Shown in pieces: positions 59,447 to 64,000 of a stretch of DNA of 64,000 nt. Within the stretch, counting starts at the first letter, position 1, and each line of letters begins with the position of its first letter. This stretch comes from CAWFMO01 sp963817065 (GTDB lineage Bacteria > Actinomycetota > Thermoleophilia > Solirubrobacterales > 70-9): assembly GCA_963817065.1 (NCBI GenBank), contig CAWFMO010000002.1:682001-746000 (forward strand), read 5' to 3'. Under the pieces are notes generated by a model. It was given only the letters and a program-made list of their open reading frames with translations. It did no database searches and was not told where the DNA came from. A program made the translations under genes and the position numbers.

Positions 59447-61728
59447 CCGCCTCGCCGATCTCGAACACCGCGATCTCGGGGTTCTCGAACGCCGGCGCCC
59501 CAAAAGCTCCCGGGCGCGGGTGGACGGTCCCGTTGACGATGTCGTCGACGAGGTAGTCGACGCCGCGCGCCGCGAGCTCGTCGATCGCCGCGCAATCCCC
59601 CGCGAACGCGGCGTCGCCGAGCGCGAGCCGGTCCTCGTAGGGATTCGAGTCTCCCCTCCTGGACCGCCTGGACGTCCTCCTGCGCGGCGGCGGTGTAGAA
59701 CCAGCCCTCGAGGTAGACGCGCCGGCCCGAGAACGCCGAGTAGTAGGCGTAGGAGGGGAAGACGTTGGTCAGGTCGTTCCAGTGGTTGTTGACCGCGAGC
59801 ACGTCGTCCTCGTCGGTGTTGTCGGCGATCCAGCGCAGCCCCTCGTACTTGTCCGGGGTCACGCCCTTGGCCGGCAACTCGGCGGCGGTCAGGTTCGGGT
59901 CGTTGTCCTGGCGCAGCTGGGGCTCGTAATCGATCGGCAGCCCGACCGCAGCCGCGGCGACCAGCGCCCCGGTGACGAGCAGCGCCGCGGGCCCGTTGGG
60001 AGCCCCGAGCAGGCGCGCGGCGGCGAACAGCGCCGCGAGCAGCGCCGCCAGCCCGCCGTACCAGAGCATGTAGCTGTGGACGACGGCCTTGACGTCGCCC
60101 TCGAAGAGGTCGAACGCGGTCGGCGCCGCCATCAAGAGCCCGAAAGCGACGAGCCAGGCGAGCGCCAGCGGCGCGAACCGCGGCAGCCGCTCGCGGATCG
60201 GGGGCCCGTAGCGCGCGCCGGCGAGCCAGAGCCCGTATCCGGCGAGGATGCAGCCCGCCGGGTAGGCGTGGAAGAGGAAGTACATCCCGGTCGGCGCGCC
60301 GGGCTGGACGAGGAGCTCGGTCAGGATCAGGCCGGCGCCGAAGACGGCGAGCAGCCAGCCGAGCGCCGGGCTGAGGGCGCCGCGCTGGAGCCAGAGCAGC
60401 CAGGCGATCCCCGCCGCCACCGCGCCGAGCAGGGCGAGGAAGCCGAACAGCGCCCCGCCGGCCTCGACCACGGTCCCGCTCAGCGGCAGCCAGTCGAGCA
60501 CCCCGTTCATGTGCTGCTCGAGCGTCCGCACCGCCGGCATCTCGATCCCGATCGAGGCGAACGGGTGCAGCTCGAGGCTTCCCGACTCTCCGGTGTACTG
60601 GATCAGGTAGAGGCCGAGGGCGACCGCGGCGACGACGCCGGCCGCGATCGCCGCCGTCCGGTCGATCCCCCGCGAGCGGACGAGGTGCCAGGCGAGGACG
60701 ATCGCGAGCCCGCCGAGGACCACGGGCAGCGCCGAGACCTTTGCGTCCGAGGCCCCGACCGCGAACAGCGCGACGAGGATCCAGAGCGGAAGCGCGGCCC
60801 GCCCGCGGAGTAGGCCGGGATCGAGCAGCTCGCCGATCAGCAGGAACAACGGCACGAGGAAGACCGCGGCGAGCAACACGCTCGGGCTGAGGACGAGGCT
60901 GTCGAACAGGGTGCCGAGGAACGGCAGCACCGCCAGCGGAGACTCGGTGTGGTCGAGGTCGATCTCGCCGACGAAGACCGCGAGCGCGGCCGCGATCAGC
61001 CCCGCCCACGCGCTGCGGGTCAGCGTCCGGCCCGCGACCGCGACCAGGGTCACGAAGAGCATGAACAGCGGCATCACGTAGAGGCGAAAGAAGACGACCG
61101 GGACGTCGATCCCGGTGATCTTGCTCGCGGCGCCGATGTGGGCGTGGACGAACCAGTGGTAGGGCTTGTCCTCGCCGGCGGCGGCGGGCTCGGTGATCGG
61201 CCAGTGGTTGCGCGCCTCCTCGGCCAGCGACACGTGGTAGACGAAGTCGGGGAAGTAGATCGCCGCCCGGCCCGGGAACGGGGTGCTGGCGAAGAACGCG
61301 GCGGCGACGTAGACCGCCGCGAGCGTGCAGATCGCCGCCAGCCCCCAGGCCCAGGCGCGCGACGTCTCGGGCTCGGGCGGCGCCGGCTCGTCGGTCTCGG
61401 CCCGCCGGTGGATGACGAGCAGCGCGGCGCCGCCGACGAGCAGCGGAAAGAACCAGACCAGCTCGCGCAGCCCGATCGCCCCGAGGGCGATGAAGGCGAG
61501 GATCTCGACCACGTGCCCGAGCGCCCATCCGATCGCGAACTGACGCAGGACGGACCCCCCGCGGGGGACGATCGCGCGGTAGACGAGCCAGCCGGGAACG
61601 ATCAGGTAGGCGAGCTGGTAACCGCTGAAGATGAGCGCGTCGCCGAGGCTGACGTCGTAGATGAGCCAGAGCCCGAGCACCGCGGCGGCGGGTACCAGGG
61701 CCGGGATCGCGGGCTTCCAGCTGCGCAA
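59400..61728 (-). CDS. Large polytopic membrane protein, unknown family (one frameshift)
   Basis: Protein of about 775 residues with some 15 membrane helices, starting at TTG 61728. A loop has GRAAIYFPDFVYHVSLAEEA and GEDKPYHWFVHAHIGAAS, and the soluble end contains VTPDKYEGLRWIADNTDEDD and YSAFSGRRVYLEGWFY. Near 59658, in a GGGG run, one extra base moves the frame. The corrected frame continues NPYEDRLALGDAAFAGDC, GVDYLVDDIVNGTVHPRPG, to a TGA at 59400. The layout resembles GT-C-type membrane enzymes, but I cannot name the family. TAGACT lies nine bases before the TTG. Confidence 0.7.
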
Positions 61729-61768
61729 GGTCGGCGCAGTCTAAGAGCCCGTCGCGGCCCGGCGCTGT

Positions 61769-61774
61769 GAGAAT
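61769..61774 (+). promoter_or_regulatory. -10 element of a probable leaderless promoter
   Basis: GAGAAT ends seven bases before ATG 61782. It is a weaker hexamer, but the spacing is that of the other leaderless starts. Confidence 0.35.
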
Positions 61775-61781
61775 CACGGGC

Positions 61782-63161
61782 ATGGAGTTCCGCCTCGAAT
61801 CCGAGCTCCCCTCCCCGCTCGTCGCCGGCAAGGGCAACGTCGCGCTCGTCCACGGCTGGTGCTTCGTGCCCGGGCGCGAGATCCAGTCGCTCGAGCTCGG
61901 GCTCGGCGAGACGTTCCGGCCCGCGCTCGCGCACTCGATGCCGCGCCCAGACCTCGCCGCGAACGGACACGGGCCCGACTCCGCGCGAAGCGGCTTTTGG
62001 GGGCTGGTCGAGACCGGCAGGCTGCGGGCGCCCGAGCGCCGCGCGCTGACGCTCCGCGCCCGGCTCGAGGGCGGCGAGACCGCGCTCGGGATGGCGGGCG
62101 AGATCGAGGTCGTCCCGTCGACGCCGAGCGAGTGGGGCCGCGAGACCAAGCCGGCGCACGCCTTCCGCCACCAGCCCGTGGTCGCGGTCTGCATGCCGAC
62201 CTACCTCCCGCGCCGCGACCTCTTCGAGGCCCAGATCGCCTCGCTCCGCGCCCAGTCCCACTTCGGCTGGTACTGCGTCGTCTGCGACGACGACTCGGGC
62301 CCGGCGACGCTGGCGATGATCGAGGAGCTGGTCGGCGACGACGAGCGCTTCTCGATCCGCAGCCACGACCGCCGGCTCGGCTTCTACCGCAACGTCGAGC
62401 GGGGGCTCTCCTACGTCTCGCCGGAGGCCGAGCTCGTGGCGCTCGCCGACCAGGACGACCGCTGGCACCCGCACAAGCTCGCCGAGCTGATCGGGGCCCT
62501 GAGCCCGGGCCGTGAGGTCGCCTACGGCGACATGCGGGTCGTCGACGGCGACGGCGCGGAGATCGCGCCCAGCTACTGGGCCGCGGTCGGGCGCCGGAAC
62601 GAGCACCGCGACATCGCGACGCTGATGGTCTCGAACACGCTGACCGGCGCCAACTCGATCTTCCGCCGCACGCTGCTCGGATCGCTGCTCCCGTTCCCCG
62701 AGGCGCCGGGGCCGGTCTTCCACGACCACTGGCTGGCGCTGGTCGGCCTAGCGAGCGGCGAGATCGCGTACCTCGAGCACGCGCTCCAGGACCATGTCCG
62801 CCACGGCGGCAACGCGACCGACTCGATCGAGCTCGGCTGGCGCACGGACCCGCGCGCGGTCTACGCCAACGACCTGCTGATGCGCGAGATCTTCGCCCGC
62901 ATCCTCGAGCTCCGCTGCGCCGAGTCGCTGAGCCCGGGCAAGCGCAGGGCGCTGCGCCGCTTCACCGGCGCCGAAGAGGGACGGCGCGGACGCGCCGGGA
63001 TCGCGGCGCTCGGGCTGAGCCGCAGGCGGCGAGCATCGACCCTGGGGCTCGAGCACCGGCTGCTCGACGCGCTGCGCTGGAAGCGAGGCGCCGCGGGGTC
63101 AGCCGAGGGCGGCCCGCTGCCGCTGCTCGACCGCCACGGCCGTCCGCCGACCGATACCTAG
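61782..63161 (+). CDS. GT2 glycosyltransferase with N-terminal accessory domain
   Basis: Protein of about 459 residues. The first 125 residues form a separate beta-rich domain (VALVHGWCFVPGREIQSLEL, SARSGFWGLVETGRLRAPE). It recalls the WxxxP-type accessory domains that precede some rhamnosyl- and teichoic-type transferases. The GT2 domain follows with VVAVCMPTYLPRRDLFEAQI, CVVCDDDSGPATLAMIEE, LVALADQDDRWHPHKLAELI (DxD-like) and FHDHWLALVGLASGEIAYLE. Basic residues at the end may hold it at the membrane. It probably adds a sugar to the surface glycan. An in-frame GTG at 61767 is an alternative start. Confidence 0.85.
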   Translation: MEFRLESELPSPLVAGKGNVALVHGWCFVPGREIQSLELGLGETFRPALAHSMPRPDLAANGHGPDSARSGFWGLVETGRLRAPERRALTLRARLEGGETALGMAGEIEVVPSTPSEWGRETKPAHAFRHQPVVAVCMPTYLPRRDLFEAQIASLRAQSHFGWYCVVCDDDSGPATLAMIEELVGDDERFSIRSHDRRLGFYRNVERGLSYVSPEAELVALADQDDRWHPHKLAELIGALSPGREVAYGDMRVVDGDGAEIAPSYWAAVGRRNEHRDIATLMVSNTLTGANSIFRRTLLGSLLPFPEAPGPVFHDHWLALVGLASGEIAYLEHALQDHVRHGGNATDSIELGWRTDPRAVYANDLLMREIFARILELRCAESLSPGKRRALRRFTGAEEGRRGRAGIAALGLSRRRRASTLGLEHRLLDALRWKRGAAGSAEGGPLPLLDRHGRPPTDT

Positions 63162-63168
63162 TTGTTGC

Positions 63169-63516
63169 CTATTCGATCCGGTTCGCCTGGCGGCTGAACG
63201 GGCGCTTGGTCGGCGAGGAGAGCCCTTCGAGCATCTCCTCGGCCCAGTCCTCGAAGTTGTCCGGGGCGTCGCCTCGCGCGCTCAGCGAGACCTTGGTGCC
63301 CCAGCCGCTCTCCTCGAGCGCGACCTCGATCTCAGCCGCCTCGTCTTCGAGCGCGGCGGTCCATCCGATCAGGGTCTCCTCTTCGACGTACGTGATCTCG
63401 ACGTCCGCCACACCGCCGAGCAGCAATGCGGACCACTCCCGGAGCAGGTCCGGGCGTTCGAGCATCTCCCACAGCTCGGGCTTCGACTTCACGAGTGTGC
63501 TCTGAGCCGATCTCAC
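63169..63516 (-). CDS. SRPBCC-like small protein
   Basis: Protein of about 115 residues with GTG 63516 as the likely start; GTG 63492 is an alternative. SKPELWEMLERPDLLREWSALLLG resembles the opening helix of SRPBCC/polyketide-cyclase domains, and ITYVEEETLIGWTAALEDEAAEIEVALEESGWGTKVSLSA gives the curved strands. The C-terminal helix is NFEDWAEEMLEGLSS. It may bind a small hydrophobic ligand. It converges on the glycosyltransferase gene with seven bases between the stops. A longer open frame upstream looks like shadow sequence. Confidence 0.65.
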   Translation of the reverse strand: MRSAQSTLVKSKPELWEMLERPDLLREWSALLLGGVADVEITYVEEETLIGWTAALEDEAAEIEVALEESGWGTKVSLSARGDAPDNFEDWAEEMLEGLSSPTKRPFSRQANRIE

Positions 63517-63615
63517 GCTGCCGGGTTTCGCCTCCGGGGGCGACCGTCCTGCCCCTGGGCGCGCCCGCTCAGCCCTGAACGGGGGCTTGCATGCGCCGCT
63601 CGCTCCGCTCACTGG

Positions 63616-63621
63616 CAGAAT
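63616..63621 (+). promoter_or_regulatory. -10 element of a probable leaderless promoter
   Basis: CAGAAT, six bases, then GTG 63628. Only positions 2 and 6 match the -10 consensus strongly. Confidence 0.35.
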
Positions 63622-63627
63622 TGCCGC

Positions 63628-64000
63628 GTGGCCGTGACCAGCGAAACCGAGCTCGCGCGCGATTTCGAGCGCCTGCTCTACGAGAACGCCGAGCGCACCT
63701 GGCGCTCGCTGCGCTGGCTCGGCGTCCCGGTGCGCAAGCTCCCCTCCGACCTCTGGATGCTGCAGGAGATCGTGCTCGAGACCCGGCCCCAGCTCGTGAT
63801 CGAGACCGGCACCGACAGCGGCGGCAGCGCGCTCTTCTTCGCCAGCCTCTTCGACCTGATCGGCGAGGGCGAGGTGATCTCGGTCGATGTCGATCACCAG
63901 AAGGCCCACGACCGCACCCGCGAGCACCCGCGGGTCACGCTGCTCGACGGCAGCTCGACCGAGCCCAAGGTCCTCGACCGCCTCCGCGACGCCGCCGAGG
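63628..64000 (+). CDS. CmcI/cephalosporin-hydroxylase-like protein, cut by window edge
   Basis: About 124 residues are visible from GTG 63628, and the gene continues beyond the window. WLGVPVRKLPSDLWMLQEIV, then PQLVIETGTDSGGSALFFASL and GEVISVDVDH are the hallmark of the CmcI/cephalosporin hydroxylase family (PF04989). Despite the name these have a SAM-methyltransferase fold, and in sugar clusters they often act as methyltransferases on glycans such as rhamnose or rhamnan. The preceding neighbours support a role in surface polysaccharide methylation. Confidence 0.82.
   Translation, partial: MAVTSETELARDFERLLYENAERTWRSLRWLGVPVRKLPSDLWMLQEIVLETRPQLVIETGTDSGGSALFFASLFDLIGEGEVISVDVDHQKAHDRTREHPRVTLLDGSSTEPKVLDRLRDAAE

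Noticed and set aside
58004..62194. A 1,396-codon open frame on the minus strand
   Set aside because: It fuses antisense of the GT2 and oxidoreductase genes to one frame of the membrane gene and antisense of the next glycosyltransferase. Most of it is Arg/Ala/Pro-rich shadow translation. Only 59400-61728 in the corrected frame is real.
1..64000. CRISPR arrays, insertion sequences, toxin-antitoxin or phage defence genes
   Set aside because: No regularly spaced repeats, transposase motifs, terminal inverted repeats or defence-gene signatures were seen on either strand.

Overview
This is a gene-dense, very GC-rich stretch of bacterial chromosome. It most likely comes from an actinobacterium of the class Thermoleophilia (Solirubrobacterales-like). 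The reasons are strong GC3 codon use, many GTG and TTG starts, apparent leaderless promoters, acyl-CoA carboxylase split into AccA-, AccD- and AccE-type parts, SnoaL-like proteins ending ALEAAGLSE, and several secreted proteins with a Cys-X10-Cys poly-lysine tail. The taxonomic call is inference. I see no insertion sequence, prophage, CRISPR array or replication origin, and no gene-free stretch over about 135 bases. The only RNA gene is tRNA-Phe(GAA).

Layout. 1-6.2 kb: secreted proteins (an M14 carboxypeptidase, a poly-Lys-tailed protein, a GH15-like protein), tRNA-Phe and a small membrane protein. 6.2-20 kb: housekeeping and stress genes, including a LOG-like protein, an MrfA-type helicase, dihydropteroate synthase, a HAD phosphatase, an epoxide-hydrolase-like enzyme, a Na+/H+ antiporter, ClpP, an SRPBCC/ArsR pair, two SDRs, a DtxR-type regulator, a SHOCT-repeat protein, a uracil-DNA glycosylase-like protein and an aminotransferase. 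20-21.5 kb: three SnoaL-like genes in a row. 21.5-29 kb: succinyl-CoA synthetase (sucCD), a HAD hydrolase, two secreted proteins and a biotin carboxylase/BCCP subunit.

28.9-39.2 kb is a sulfur-assimilation neighbourhood: a TauE/SafE transporter, an Rrf2 regulator, APS kinase, sulfate adenylyltransferase, APS reductase, a ferredoxin-dependent sulfite reductase and a rhodanese, with a desaturase, a methyltransferase and a poly-Lys-tailed protein mixed in. 39.2-64 kb is an envelope-glycan region. It holds four family-2-type glycosyltransferase genes, three tandem paralogous GT-C-like membrane proteins, six SAM methyltransferases, an FAD oxidoreductase, a large polytopic protein and the start of a CmcI-like enzyme, interrupted by AccE, a lipoprotein, an ELWK-repeat protein, a GNAT and the AccD-type carboxyltransferase.

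Four genes (M14 peptidase, SRPBCC, sulfite reductase, the 59.4-61.7 kb membrane protein) carry single-base frameshifts inside otherwise intact coding sequence. All six localised ones read as +1 insertions, which looks more like consensus error than gene decay. The most novel-looking signals are the shared Cys-X10-Cys poly-lysine tail on four unrelated secreted proteins, the compact bidirectional leaderless promoters (divergent start codons 19-20 bp apart with overlapping antiparallel -10 boxes), and a pair of CGCAAC-N6-GTTGCG operators over the SRPBCC-ArsR start.
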